Positions 9,433 through 22,117 are shown, counted from the stretch's first letter. The stretch is DNA of 52,500 nucleotides from Cristatella mucedo (GCA_009760855.2 WPIO01000001.1:6487501-6540000), one strand, 5' to 3'. Program-made: numbers and translations. The notes: generated by a model not told the origin, from the sequence alone.

Positions 9433-12070
9433 GTCGGTCAGGTTAGTCACCGTGAGCCGCATCAAATCAAGGTATCATCGTACATGTCCCTCAGAAGGCC
9501 AGGCAGCATTCGTCGACTACTGCCTGGGCCCACTATGCGCTCAACCGTGAGCTCCCTCTGCGGGTAGCTGCCCTACCCCCTCCCTTGCCACCGCCTGCCT
9601 CTCTGCCCTGCGCATACGGCATGGAACCAACCCCCCCCCCTGCATCCGGCGTGAGATCGCCTGTACCAAACCACCACAGCATTGGCCTGGTGGTGGTGCT
9701 GCTGCTGCTGCATCGAACGACCAGCTTCGGCCGAGGCTCAGTCATGAGATGTGTGAAAAATTAATTTTTAGATAAGCAGGCTAAGGGTCAGAGGTGCAGC
9801 AGTAGCAGCAGCACCTGTTTGAGCCAACCAGTCGTAATTGGCTGTTAGGAGCCTGGCCATCCGGTTAATTTATGAGCTATTTGTTATTCTTAAACAGAAA
9901 CATGCTGCCAAGTCTGCTGCTGCTGCTGCCTCTGCTGCTGGCTGCTGCCTCCTTGCCACCCTGCTGGCTGGCTCTGAGTCTGCTGCCCTGATGCCACTGC
10001 TACTGCTGCTGACAGTGATGCCACCGCTGCTTCTGCTGCCTGTGCAAGTGGAGTGCCGGTCAAGCCCTAATGAACCAAGCAGGCCAAAGCACCTAGCTTC
10101 AAGAGAGAAGTGGAAGTGCCACTGTGTGCGTACGCACGAGTGCTCAGCGCACAAGCCAGCCCTCATTCACTAGTCTGCATTCGATGGTTGCTGCATCACA
10201 GCGGTTGCTGCATCACAGCGGTTGCTGCTGGCGACTGCAGTTGGGGGCCTGTATAGCTCGAGACTGTAGCTCGGTAGCTATGGCTGGCTGCTTCTCGGAG
10301 GAGCTGCTCAGCTGCTAGCAGCTAGCTGCACAGACTCTACTCTGACTGCTGTCGTAGCTGCCCTCGTAGCTGCCACGTTCGGCCGAGATAGCCTGCATGC
10401 AGTGGCCGACGGCACCGAATCGGAGCCGCTGCAGCTGCAGCTTGCCGGCCCCGGCTGGCTGGCTTCCCTCTCTGCCACTGAGCAGCTGGTGGGAACATCA
10501 GCAGTCTGGGCTGCCGGCAGGGCTGCTCGCGTTACCCGCAAGTAAACAACGCCAACCCGACCAGCCGAGTTAACAAAGGCAGCTGCTGTGTGAGCAGCAG
10601 CAGCAGCAGTTGGCATTCTGTGCACGGTTCCTGCCGCTGGCTGAGCGGCTTGCTGCTGCCAGCGGCTCTCAGCCCACCGCGATCTATTACGAGCTCGGCT
10701 AAGTCTTGAGCAAAGTTAGTCGCTACTGAGCTCCCTCGGCATCGACTAACTGGTGATTACAGTGGCATGCTCTACTCGAAACGTTATGGATAGCTACAGC
10801 CCAGCGATGGGGGGGGCCGATCGTCGATCGGCTGCCGAAAAGCAGCTCGGGTTTTGGCTCGAGAGGCGGTAGCTGCTTTGCCGGACCGGCTTTGCTCGAC
10901 CTGCCAGTGGTGCCAGCCAGCCAGGCAGGCAGGCCGGCTCGTCGTGCTCCGGTGGGGCTGCATCTCGAGCTGCAGTGCCTGGGGACACATTGAATTACCC
11001 TGCTTTCTCCTGCTGCTGAGTCTGGCACTTCCTTTTCCTAGTGGCCTTCTTTATGTGGCTCGGCTGCCCTGCCAATGCTGGGGCGCTTCTGGCGTTTTCT
11101 TGGCTGGGCGAGTCGAACGCTACTGGCTGCCCACACCGAAAGCAGTGTAGCCTTTGAATTGGGCTGGAGAGCGCGCCTGCCTGGCTTCACTTAGCCTTTG
11201 CTAGCCTATTAAATTATGCCGGGAGATGAAGTAAATGAATGCTCTTTTCAGTGAGGAAAAGAGGTGGGTAGGATTCAACAGAGATTCACAACAGTGGCAG
11301 CTGCTGGCACAAGAAGTCGACAAGGGACCGGACGTGCCCTCTGGCTGCCGCGAAACAAATGCGAGCATAAAACCACCAAAGGCCAACAACTTTGTATGGA
11401 AATGGGCATGGGCATCAGCAGGTGGTTGCCCGGCTGCGCTCATTTAGTTATCTGCGTTCGACGAATCATGGCTGCGTCGCAGCTGCCAGGCGACAGTTGG
11501 GGGCTGTGCAAGATTGCTAGCTGCTGCTGGCAGATATCTGCTCAGACAGGCCGGCCGACTGCTGTCGTGGGCTCCTTGGTAGCTGCCCAGCCGATCGGGG
11601 GGGGGGGGGGGGGGAGTGGGGGGTGGTAGCAGCCAGTGGTGATAGAATCGAATCGATCGAGTGCCTCCCTGCAGCTTGCTGGCAGCAGTGGCTCGTATGG
11701 AATTTATTATTTATTATTAATTATTATTATTATTTATTATTTATTTTACTATCTGCCATTGGCCCACAAATAGGTGTAACCAGATATGAAGGGAACAGCT
11801 GCTCAAGGCCTTCACTCAAATGGACATTCAAAGACTGCTTCCTTACACGCTAGCAGCTGGCATGTCCTCTCCTAGACAGCCCCAGCATCCCATGTCCTCT
11901 CCTAGACATCCGGCTAAGTGACAAGAAATCCAAAGCACTGCAACGTGGAGCTTGAGAGCACCGACGCCTCGCAGTGTAGGGGTGCACGCGCGCAAGCAGA
12001 GTACCGTGGACGTATTAAGCGAATCCATTGGGTGCAGAAAAACAGCATCGTGGTTGATTGTCCACTTCTG
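9433..12070. other. CTG/CAG-rich non-coding stretch
   Basis: Very dense CTG/CAG triplets (9680-9720, 9900-10050, 10590-10610). A 17-bp unit is duplicated in tandem at about 10189-10226. A run of 18 G lies at 11597-11614 and a TTATTA-rich patch at 11703-11750. Open frames on both strands are Ala/Leu/Ser/Cys-rich and mutually antisense. No exon with good splice sites was found, so this is probably intron of the + strand gene or intergenic. Confidence 0.4.
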
Positions 12071-12076
12071 GATTGC

Positions 12077-12510
12077 TCATAAATTAGGAAAACTTGAGAG
12101 GCGATTGCTGTTCCCTACGAGTCGTCGATAAGCTTCCGTGGCTTCGAACCATATCTTTTCATCTGTGTGCATGCAGGAGGTGAGACGTATCAAGAGCTTT
12201 GACCTTGGACCACCGTAAAGGTGTTTCACCTTCAAGTAGATTACCCGGCTCGTTAAGTGCTTCTTTGTTGGCACTAGTCTCACGATGATGTAACGAAACT
12301 ATGTTCGCAAATAGTGACTATGCTGGAAACCTAAGGCTGCTACCGCAAGAGCATCTGAAACGGGTTGACTTTTGATATTTTCCAATAATTTTAAGCAAAT
12401 CGATGAGGTGAAATCTGCCGTAAGCCACTTGCATCACAATTTCTGCACACCGCTGCCACATTACTTCACAGTGTGACTCGTCTCTTGCGATGACATTCCT
12501 GCGTCTCAAA
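12077..12510 (-). other. Two adjacent minus-strand open blocks, unrecognised
   Basis: On the minus strand, 12509-12318 reads through CEVMWQRCAEIVMQVAYGRF then HLIDLLKIIGKYQKS. The next block, 12283-12077, reads TDEKIWFEATEAYRRLVGNS. Composition is more protein-like than the surroundings, yet there is no clear splice site and the two blocks are in different frames. This could be a decayed transposon gene or chance. Confidence 0.2.
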
Positions 12511-12842
12511 GTTCGTTGAACATTGTAGCACTACCGATCTCTAAAATCTCTAAAAAAAAAAACTATCTCTGTCCTCGAAAACCACGAGCAGCAGGCATAG
12601 AAGTGTACTCGGCGCTAGCAACATTAGATAGAATGCAGATGCTGGTAATTCCTCGCTTGCATTCTTAGAAACGTTGTCACCGAGTCGTCCTCACTTGGGC
12701 ATACGGTGGCAATATGGTGGGATTGGCTTGCAGCATGCGCATCGGTCGTCGCAATCGTTGCATCATCGAGTCATCGGCGAGGATCGAGCATCGGTTCGAC
12801 CTATTCCTTACAATCATCAATCCTCATCGTTTCTTCTTGCAG

Positions 12843-13725
12843 AAGCCCTAGTGACGGCAATGCGTGCTCGATGCACACAGCTGCTGCAGCGCACAGCAAC
12901 CGCATGGCAGCAGTAGCTGCTGCTGCTGCTGCTGCTGCACAAGCCAGCTGTGAGGCTGCAGCCCGCTGTCAACCGTGGCAACCTTCGGCTCCTGACGCAT
13001 CTGGAACAGCAATGTCAGCGACCAGCAAGGCGGCAGCTGACGGTCCACCTCTGCGGGCCACCGCTGACCCCACAGAGGCGACAGCAGCCGCCGGAAACAA
13101 GATCGGTGGATCGACGGGCCGAGCTGCTGAAACGGCCTCCGACCCCTGGCACAGACCCGTGACTCCGTCGGCCGACGACAGCGACGACGACGCCGCCACC
13201 ACTTCCTTGGCCGCCGCACTCGTCAGGAGGCTCTTGGCATCGCCCAGTGGCGAGCACTATGTGCTGGCATTCGACGATGACGTCGGCGGAGGTGGCAGCT
13301 CGGCGGCTGCAGCTGCAACGTCAGAGGCGCGTGACAGCATTGGCGACCCTGCAGATCGCCCAGCAGCTCGCGCAGTAGCAGCAGCAGCCGACTCGAAGCG
13401 GCTGCCCACCTACCCTTTGGGTGAGCAAGGCTCGCAGCTATCGCCACTCGAGCGGCCTGTGGCGGGAGCCGGGGGTGGAGACGGCGGCGGCGAGGCCCGC
13501 TCGTCCGACGGCGGCCAGCAGCAGTCGTGCTGGGACGGAGATGGGGGCGGCGCTCAGCACGAGTACAGCCTGCTCAAAGATCACTACTCAAGGGCAGGAC
13601 GCGGCTACCCTCACGGCTTCGCACTGGCCGCCGGAAGCGGCGCTTTGGCATCGGTCGACGGCGTCGGTCCCCATCGGCAGCAGCCCCGCTGGCTCGCCAG
13701 TGAGGCACTGGGAGAGGACGCATGA
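12843..13725 (+). CDS. Exon C (terminal) of an unrecognised gene
   Basis: The 3' splice site CGTTTCTTCTTGCAG is excellent and opens the frame in phase 2, matching the donor at 5894. About 294 residues follow to a TGA at 13723. The sequence begins SPSDGNACSMHT, has alanine runs, an acidic patch ADDSDDDAA, then a more structured-looking stretch SLAAALVRRLLASPSGEHYV and LAFDDD. Gly/Ser/Gln-rich sequence follows, then HEYSLLKDHYSRAGRGYPH near the end. No domain is recognised. An internal donor-like TTTGG|GTGAGC at 13418 could shorten the exon. The overlapping frame 13421-13930 stays open too and ends DQDERISSFFERGA, so a frame error or alternative end is possible. GC is high, so long frames arise easily here. 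Confidence 0.45.
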
Positions 13726-14150
13726 GCGATGTGGACACCCAGCGGTTCCTCACCACCGCCATCGGCCGGCCACTCTGCGCTTGGCCGGCTGGCGAGGCGT
13801 GCTGCCTCGCCTCGAGGTGTGGTCGACGGTGGGTGTGGTCAACCGTGCATCGTTTGTGCGCCGAAGGCAGCAGCCGCTGCCGATCGACCAGGACGAAAGA
13901 ATCTCTTCTTTTTTTGAGCGCGGTGCCTAGAGCTCTGTGCACGGGCACATGCAGCTGGGTCCCTGCTAGTGTAGCTGCTTCGGCAGCCCAGGCTACTGCT
14001 GCTGCTCAGATCACTGCTGGCTGGCTGGCTGGGGTAGAGCATCTAACTATCGTCTAACTGATAGCAGCCTGCACCGTCCTTATCCTTGGGGATCTCCGGC
14101 ACCATCACCACCCCTCCTCTTGCAGGCTGATTCTTCGGCGACCATCTGCA
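13726..14150. other. Region after exon C; possible 3' UTR
   Basis: GC-rich DNA with overlapping open frames in two + strand frames up to about 13930. No consensus AATAAA was found nearby, so a 3' UTR end cannot be placed. Confidence 0.3.
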
Positions 14151-14151
14151 T

Positions 14152-14400
<249 letters not shown>

Positions 14401-16409
14401 AGCTGCTTGGCTGCTCTACCGCATTGATTACAGCACAGCATTCCGACGGAGAGAGCGAGCACAATCGCCGGCTTTGTGGCCGGAGAGAGAGAGGGTGGAA
14501 GAAAAGGGCTGGGGCAGTGGGGCATCAGGCAGTTAGCCGTCATGGCCCCGAGCAGGGGAGCACTCGAGGAGCAGGGCGCCACTTTGGCTCGGCCTCGGCT
14601 TGGGTAACGTGGCCGAGGAAATTAGCGTATGCTTTCCTTCCAATGTGTTTATTGTTATTTTATGAGGACAGAGTGCGTTATTTTGTTTTACCCGTGTTGA
14701 TTCAGCCCTTTGCGCTAATATTATTGGTAATACAGCTCATCGTAGTGTCAGTGTCCGTCTTCCTGCTCGACGTGGCTCTTTGCAGCTCCCTGCATTCGAG
14801 GCTTGTGTGCGCTGATCGTGCTGACTGCTGGGACTGCTGGCTGCCCCGTGGCTGTGCTGTGCCGGCCACCACCGTGCTGAGCTGTCAAAAGTTGTTGAGC
14901 ACCGGACGCCGATCGTTTGCCTCATTAGTCATTAGGCTTGTCATTAGCTTGGCAGCCTTTCGAGCTAGGGCCAGACTTATGAAGCACATCCTGTCTAATC
15001 TAGAAGACGTGAAAAGGTGACTGCAAGGAAGAGGAGCCGTGAGTCACCGGAAGTGTAGCAGTAGGCTGAAGCTGACACTGTTCCGGAGTTCCTCTGGTTG
15101 TGACCTCCAAAGCTACCACGTACCGTCGCCAACAGTTTCGAGAGATGTGTGCGAAATTGCAAACAGATTTTGGATGTCGATATGAGGTCCCCGGCTGACT
15201 ACAGATCCTCATACACTCAGCAATGTGACAGGAGTAAAGTCAGCTTGCGATTTCGTGGCACGACAGAGGATTTTCAAAACAATGCACTGCGTCACGGGAG
15301 GCCAGTGTTGAGCTTACTAAAAGACGTGAGGAGGCCTCGCATGGGTTTTCGAGGCTGTGGAAGCCAGATGGCTTGCTCCCCCCTCAGCCCAGCTTGAAGC
15401 TGCATTCTTGAGCTCTGCTCCAAGGCAGAGCGATACGTGCAAGCCTCGGCCAGGCTGAGGCCGGGCTGTGACCAGCCCAGCACGGCCGATCGTCCAACGT
15501 CATCTCATGTTGACATCCCGTGCTGGCATCCTGTGCTGACTCGGCATGCTGAGGCAGCCGCAGCTATTCAGCAGCGATTCAGCGACAGAGCGTCCACAAA
15601 CAAAGACCAATTGCCAGGACCTTGGTCGCCAGCTGCATAGGCAGCAGCCCACCGAGTCCTTTAATGAGCCACACCTGACTCACCGACCGATCCTGACTAC
15701 CGACATCGGATGCCGATGGCTCGGAAGCTCAATTTGCTTTTATTCTAGCTGACTCCCTCGACCGCGGTCATTCTCTTTGAAGGACGAGAGGCAGAGGGTC
15801 GCATTGCCGACGGCACGGAGAGTGGGCTGCAGTGAGCAATTGTAACTCGATTTGGGCACGGGCACCACGTGGTCGCTCAGCATCTAGCTGAGTCTGGCTT
15901 CAGGTGCTCGGTGCCGACGCATAAACTCGACGCTTTCTTTCATCAAAGAGTCGCTCGGTTTTCATTATCCAGCACACGACTCACTGCGTGCTCGGGCAAC
16001 TTCTGCACGGACATTGCTGCAGCCGCGGCTTAAACGCTTGCATTGGCTACATGAATGCCTCTAGACGGGAGTGAGCTGCATGCCACTGCTTGAGTATTGA
16101 AGTCTTGGGTATTGTTTAAGTATAATGTATATTACATAATCAAGTATTGAGCTCCCTCTCACCCTTTACACTTGAACTTGTGCGAGCTAGTAGCAATCCC
16201 TAGCATCTGCTAGTCCAAGCTTGCATAGAGCACATGAGGAGTTTCTCTGAATCAATAAGTCGTCTGTCGAATGAGGCGATCCCTTTGCCTAGACAGGAAA
16301 CTACGCATGCACAATGTCTAATTGTCAGTCATCGCATGCAGTTGGGGGCGGGGCACTGCTTGCACTACATGGTATAGTTGGAGGGATTAAGATTCAGTTT
16401 AAGATTAAG
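14401..16409. other. Non-coding stretch, nothing recognised
   Basis: One + strand frame running out of the CT repeat stays open to 15020. It includes a hydrophobic run near 14635-14770 (AYAFLPMCLLLFYEDRVRYF and following), but has no start, splice site or family resemblance. Otherwise only short random frames. Confidence 0.35.
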
Positions 16410-16476
16410 ATTCAGCCCCACAGAATCGATCCAATGGGCCCAGCTGGGCCCTTGGATCGATTCCATGGGGCTGAAT
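16410..16476. repeat. Near-perfect palindrome (hairpin/cruciform)
   Basis: The arms of about 33 bases run from ATTCAGCCCCA inwards and back out to TGGGGCTGAAT. The centre is the perfect palindrome GGGCCCAGCTGGGCCC. Both arms carry GGATCGATTC or its complement, with only two or three mismatches and one single-base gap. It is preceded by a direct repeat of TTAAGATTCAG. Confidence 0.9.
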
Positions 16477-16479
16477 GGA

Positions 16480-17000
16480 AGTAGCAGGCATCTATCTGAG
16501 CATCAGACACATTGGTTTAACCTGCCAGCGATTGGACATGGCCGCACGTGGCATGCTATGCCACGTTGTTTGTGACTCAGTTGGCAAGTGGGGGAGTGGC
16601 AGCCCAATAGAGGCTAATTGAATAAATTACACTCCCCAGCAACCCCTGGCCCAGTAGTCTCGAGCCCCGGGTCCCGTCACTGTGACTTTGGCCAACGACA
16701 TCGCATGCAGTGAGACCGGGACCGCTGGTGCCGAGATGCTGGCAAAGCAGCTGAGACAGCGAATGGCTATCTGCAGCTGCCGCCCACATCTGTTAGTCAC
16801 CATCTGTTGCTCTGAGCCACTGAGTTTTGCATGGCAGATGCTCTAGAGAGATGAATCTCTTTCGAGCATCTTCGTTAAAGCAGATCGGTTGCCAGGTGGT
16901 GAGTTGGTTGGGCTCTGCATTTGCTCCTCCAAAGGAAGCATGTCAATTGGTTAGCAAAAAACTGGCTGCGTCAGAACCAGATCATCACGAAAAGTACAAT
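16480..17000. other. Non-coding stretch, nothing recognised
   Basis: No exon or repeat family recognised between the palindrome and the LINE relic. Confidence 0.35.
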
Positions 17001-17935
17001 TTACATGGGTTCAGGAAATTCCTTGAGAAACAGGTGCGTTTTTAGCTTCTTTTTTAAATGTCCTCCAGTCAGGGGATGCTGCAATGTCAATCGGAAGTGA
17101 GCTTCAGGCTTTGGGAACATGCGAACTAAACCCACAGTATCCATAGAATTTGAGGTTGATTTGAAGCACAGCCATACGATGTCAGAAGAACCGCCGGTGC
17201 TATGCCTAGCCTGGTTAGGAAGTAGTTCCAATAGGTGAGCCGGGCCTAGAGTATGAAGGAACCTAAAAGTGAGGGGAGGAACTTTTATGTGGATGCACTG
17301 CTTGGTGGGGAGCCAGTGCAGGTTTGCTAGAGGTGGTGTAATTTGGAAACTGCGCCACTCACGACAGACTAGCCTGGCAGCAGATTTTTGCACCACCTGT
17401 AAGTACCTTATTGCAAATGCCAGTAGACTAGCAAATAGTGAGCAGTAGAAGTCAATCTGGAATATCACAAATGCGTGGATCAATTTTGATGTGGTATCCC
17501 TGTCTAAGCAGGTCCACATTTTTGGATCGTTACATAGCTGAAAGTTGGCAGACTTGACTGTAGAGCTGATGTGATCGTCTAGTGAACTGTCACTTTGGAA
17601 CAGGACACCCAGACTTCGTGCAGATGCTACAGGAGGTATGCTGACCAAGCCCATTTTGAGACTCAGCTGTTCCCTTATTGGGGGTTACTAGGTTTGCCCA
17701 TAACTAGGAAGTTGTTTTTATCATCATTCAATTTAAGAAAGTTTGCTGCCATCCAAGTGCGGATGTCAGCAATACATGAGTCAAGAGTTTGAGGTGCTGG
17801 AAGATTGTAAGGGATCAAAGCATAGGTACAGCTGTGTATCATCTGCATAGAAATGAGAGCCTACATTGAATATGGTGATTACATCGGCAAGAGGGAGAGT
17901 ATACATGGTGAAAGAGTACGCACGCCCTGCAGAGA
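17001..17935 (-). pseudogene. LINE reverse transcriptase fragment with YADD box
   Basis: Two minus-strand blocks form the palm-to-C-terminus part of a CR1/L2-like reverse transcriptase. The upstream block (to about 17781) contains SHFYADDTQLYLCF, in which YADD is the catalytic aspartate motif. The second block, 17654-17001, reads SARSLGVLFQSDSSLDDHIS, later LVCREWRSFQITP then LANLHWLP, and ends LKTHLFLKEFPEPM. Frameshifts and lost codons separate the blocks. No hairpin terminus follows, so the copy is broken at both ends and inactive. In the family the protein would reverse-transcribe the element RNA at a nicked genomic target. Confidence 0.85.
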
Positions 17936-18798
17936 GATATGGCAAAACAAGCAGAGAGACTCGGCTCAAGTCAGCATTTTTGTGGAATCAATGTGTGTGT
18001 GCGTGCGTGCGTGGACAGCAAAGGAAGCAGACCTCCTTCCGGTGAAAGGTTGGCTAGCTGGCTGGAACTCGCAGGAGCTACTGCTTACTGTGCAGCCGCG
18101 ATGATGAGAAAGCCGATAAGCCAGCTGCCGTGCACCTACACATGGAGTTGCATGCTAATTTCGATACTATCCGACCGATGCATCTGCCTCAGCCGAGTGG
18201 AGCTCGGGCAAACTGCAACTGCATACCAGCTGCAACAGCAAGTCCCATCCAGCTGTCACTTTTCTGTTTTGTCTGCCAAATCTTGTCTAGCTTTCGGCTA
18301 GGTGGCCATTCCCATGCAGGCAAAACATGGGCTGGAAAAAAGACTTCAAAGACAGGGCCACGTTCTCCATCCGCAAACCAAACGGAGCCACTTTAGCCCC
18401 AGCAGCCCTACCAAAGCTGTGAAATGCGATCTGAGATTAATACAAGGGCTCAAGAAGAACAGTGACGGAGCAGCTAGTAGGTGGGGGCAATCTTTAAAGA
18501 GCTGCCACGGCAAGATAACACCTAACCTGAACTCGAATACAAATACTGTATGTGCGTGTGTGCACTAAACTTTTGCACGAGCATCTCTGCAAGTGTTTTT
18601 TTCGTGTCCTGTCTAACTGCAGATATATGTCGGTCTACACATCATACTTACATCATATCTGACCATCTGTCTGTTTGTCAGTCCCTCCCTCGGTACGCCT
18701 ACCTGCCAGTTCACCATGCTGACCTTGGTCCTTTGTACGCATTCATACATGTGCCTGTGTACTTCTCTGTCCGTGCTTAGCACTGCTCGCTTACTGGG
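17936..18798. other. Non-coding stretch, nothing recognised
   Basis: Short frames only, with a small GT/GC alternating run at 17994-18010. No exon-like block. Confidence 0.35.
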
Positions 18799-18799
18799 C

Positions 18800-18955
18800 C
18801 GTGATAGCCCACGAGGTAAGGTGCTTGCTCTTCACGACCTCGGTCGTAGGTTCGAATCCTGTGGTGGGCGATTCTTTAGTGCCAACTGTAAGTGGTGATA
18901 ATAGCCATTAAGGCTCTTCTGCCGCTATACTGATGAGACTGTTAAACCAGCTTGT
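18800..18955 (+). mobile_element. SINE-A copy
   Basis: tRNA-like head at GATAGCCCACGAGGTAAGG, B box GTAGGTTCGAATCCTG, hairpin remnant near AACTGTAAGTGGTGATAA, and family tail GCTATACTGATGAGACTG then TTAAACCAGCT. The GGTTCGAATCC box matches the polymerase III B-box consensus almost exactly. Confidence 0.8.
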
Positions 18956-19606
18956 ATTTCTTTCTTTTTCTTTCTACATTCGGTAATACCAGGATTAAAC
19001 CGGGAAGAATGAAAGGCCTTGACTTTGCTAGTGGCAGCCAAATCGTAGGCAGACTGAAGGAGTGTCAGACGGCTTGACTGCTTGACACGCCCTATCGGGT
19101 CCCCGTAACCGATCACAAACCCTAGTCTTTGTAGCTGCTCTAGCGGCACAGCAAACACACTCACTTATCAGGCATGTCTATGAGGCTAAGAGTCAGACCC
19201 TACTCTGTTGGCGATGGCCCTAAAAGTCTGCATAGCCTGAGAATTCTAACAGAACTCGAGATGACTCCCCACTCGGCCACAGCATCGTGGACCCCTAGAT
19301 TGTAGGTGTCTCTCATCTGATGAGTTTATCGCTTGTGCCTGCATGAAATTTCTCTGCAGAAGCTATAGCACGCGGCCGATTCGCCCAAAGATCACATTGT
19401 CTCCATTTCTTTTCCTCTGCTGTCTCTCCCCTCTCCAACAGAAGTGGCATTATTTCACTAAATAAAAAATGGTATGAGCAATTGAGCTGTGGCTCGAAAA
19501 CTTCAAAACTTGTTTGATTCGACAACGCCTACGCAACCCTACTTCCAGCTTGCTCTAGATACCCGGCATCGCTTGCGCGATGTGCTTTGCTGCCATGCTG
19601 ACCCTA
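18956..19606. other. Non-coding stretch, nothing recognised
   Basis: No exon or repeat recognised. Confidence 0.35.
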
Positions 19607-19607
19607 G

Positions 19608-19695
19608 TGATAATAATAATAATAATAATAACAATAATACGTTTGTTATAGCGCCCTCAGAGAACTCAATCTCTTTCTAGGCACTGTCATTCAAT
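19608..19695 (-). mobile_element. LINE 3' terminus, short copy
   Basis: An (AAT)n tract, then the terminal hairpin on the minus strand with GAGATTGAGTTCTCT. Only about 60 bases of the element survive, an extreme 5' truncation. Confidence 0.75.
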
Positions 19696-21390
19696 GTTCC
19701 AGCAGAGGTCAGGCTGAGGTCACAACACTGATGCAGATTCGACTGCACCCAATGCCAGTCAGTTCAAGCTATCCCCTCCTCCCTGAGCACACTCCTAAGA
19801 AGATAAAGGGGCTGCCAGTCTATCGTGCTTAGTCGTAAAGTGCTTGAAACTTGCGGCTGGATCGATAGCCAGATTTGAGTGGGCACTGGTAGACACTCCC
19901 CCAGCCCCTTACGGCAGTCGTATCCAATAAATGTCGTAAACGCCAGTAAAAAGGTGATTATTTCATGCTGTCCTTGTAGCAGGAGCTGACCTCGTCGCTA
20001 GTGCTACTGCTGCTGCAGCTGCTGCAGCCAGTATGTGCGACCAGACTCTGGATTCTAATAAATTCCGCAACAACATTAATGGCTGTGCTTACTCTTCCGC
20101 TGGGCAGCAGCAGCAGAGAACCGCCTGTGTGTGAAGTCAATCTATTATTGCAGCGAATCCAAAGACTTTTCCCTAGCCTTTTCAGCATGAATAAAGTAAT
20201 GAATGAATGAAGTAATGGGCCAGTTTGTTACAGGGGGAGTTAAACTTCACCAGCTTTCACTTGCCATTCGTGCTTGCCTGGATTGGGCGGCAGCCCTCGG
20301 CAGTCACAATGCTGGCTGGCTGCTGTATGTCCGCAGGAACCGAAGGGAAACAACAACTGCTTATTGGCACAAAGCCTGTCACAATACGCTAACAAATTCG
20401 GTGGTAATTCACGACATCTGACTCCAAATACGTGCTGACTTCTTAGGGCTAAAGATAATAGCCGAGCACAATGATTCGTCTGCCGAATGAGACGCCGGTG
20501 CCTGGAAGACTATTTAACAGCTGAGCTCATTCCACCGGTCGTGCGTGCGATGTCGCAGACGACATGCTGCCAGCTCAAACAAGCATCCGAGCCCGGGGGG
20601 GGGGCGCCAGGAAGTCTAGCCCCATTCGATCCGGTGGGTGCATCGCCGGCAGTGGATCCTCCTAAAGGGGGAGCCACTACTGGCGATCGGGCCAAGCTGC
20701 AAGATCTGTGTCACTGCCAGTGCATCCGGCCTGCACCTCCCTTGCGTAGAGATTTCGCATTGCTGACGCTGTCGATGCCACTCGGCTGCCTGCTCAGTAA
20801 GAATTGGGAACTCACTACACCCAGACCAGTCGGTTTGGCACGGTGCTGCATAGACCGACTCGTGCCCAGAAGCCCCAGAGCTGCAAGGTCGCGGCCAGAT
20901 CGCCTCTAGATTATACCGTGCACCTGCATGGAGTAAAGAGGTTCGTTTGGGCTTGCACAGCAGTACGGCACGCCGGCTGTAATTGCCCGATGTGACCCGA
21001 ATGGCTCTTAAATGTCGCGATGCTTGCGAGCACAGTGAACTTTTCTTGCACAAGAAGTCTGTCGACCATCCTGATCTGCCGCAACCACCTTCGCCAGCGA
21101 CTTCCGAACCTCAGCGGCTTTGCTCGAAAGCGTTCACTGACCTCGTGAGCGAAGCCTATCCGAGGGGCAGTGCAGCTGACGTTGGTGAACAGCTATCGCT
21201 GCCTAATTTTAGGTGCCCAGCGTTTCGGTCTGGCTAGCCCAGATTCTGTACTTATGGTAACAGGAATCTATTTAACGAGAGCAAGACAGCAGTCTTTTTA
21301 GGGTAGTACGGTGCTAGCTAGACATAGAGAGACAGACAGACAGGGGAGGGAGCAAAAGAGCAAAAGCAAGACAGAGCAGGGAGCAAAGAG
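19696..21390. other. Non-coding stretch; G10 run
   Basis: A 140-codon + strand frame at 20487-20909 and an 84-codon one at 20983-21237 are the longest. Neither has splice sites nor a familiar domain, and both have antisense open frames. There is a run of 10 G at 20595-20604. Confidence 0.35.
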
Positions 21391-21436
21391 GGAGAGAGAG
21401 AGAGAGGTGTGAGAGGAGAGAGAGAGAGATAGAGAT

Positions 21437-21496
<60 letters not shown>
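21391..21496. repeat. (AG)n microsatellite with GATA interruptions
   Basis: AG dinucleotides with three AGAGAT units at about 21424-21442. Simple repeat. Confidence 0.95.
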
Positions 21497-21499
<3 letters not shown>

Positions 21500-22115
21500 G
21501 AGGGGAGGGAGGGGGAGTGAGAGAGATGGAGGAAGAGAATTCCTATGAAACCTCTGTGTGATTTCCAACTTTCAGTTTAATCTCAAACCTTTTATTGGAA
21601 ACACGGCCCTCTCCGAAGCCCTCCAGCTTCAGAATATTGCCACTATCAGGGGCCATCTGGTGAGCTTCATTTCGGAAGAAGAATCTACACCACAATGCGT
21701 CAACAATAGATTACTTGTGTTGCTCTTTTTATTGGTGGGTTGCTTGAGAAATCCTGAAAGTCTCGGGTGTTCAGTTTAAGCTTAAGCCCCTGCCAGCGCC
21801 GCCTATCCACGTTTGACATCGTGATGGAGACCGACTTACCTAGCATGTGATTTTCTTGAAGGGTTCTCTATTCTTTCCGTTGAGACCTTATATGCCATCT
21901 CTGTTATAGAGCTGGAATTAGGCCAGGTGCAGTTATTTATTTGAGTGAAACTAAGTCCTTACAAAGTCGGCCTGAGATCGTGTTTCTTGCTGTCAGCCTG
22001 CTTCTCGAACTCTTTAGCGACTCGTCACTCCGAAACGAGTAGATAAAAAGGTTACCTAATTCAGCAACCTCGTATATGTAGCAGGCAGAAGAGCTGCTGT
22101 GGCTATCGCTACAGC
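21497..22115. other. Non-coding stretch, nothing recognised
   Basis: Only short frames. No repeat family recognised before the LINE relic. Confidence 0.35.
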
Positions 22116-22117
22116 TT

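Noticed and set aside
18800-18880. Possible tRNA gene (near-consensus B box GGTTCGAATCC)
   Set aside because: No acceptor stem or anticodon arm closes, and the sequence continues into a repeated SINE body and tail found elsewhere.
20487-20909. 140-codon + strand frame as a gene
   Set aside because: No splice sites or recognisable domain, and a 145-codon antisense frame overlaps it.
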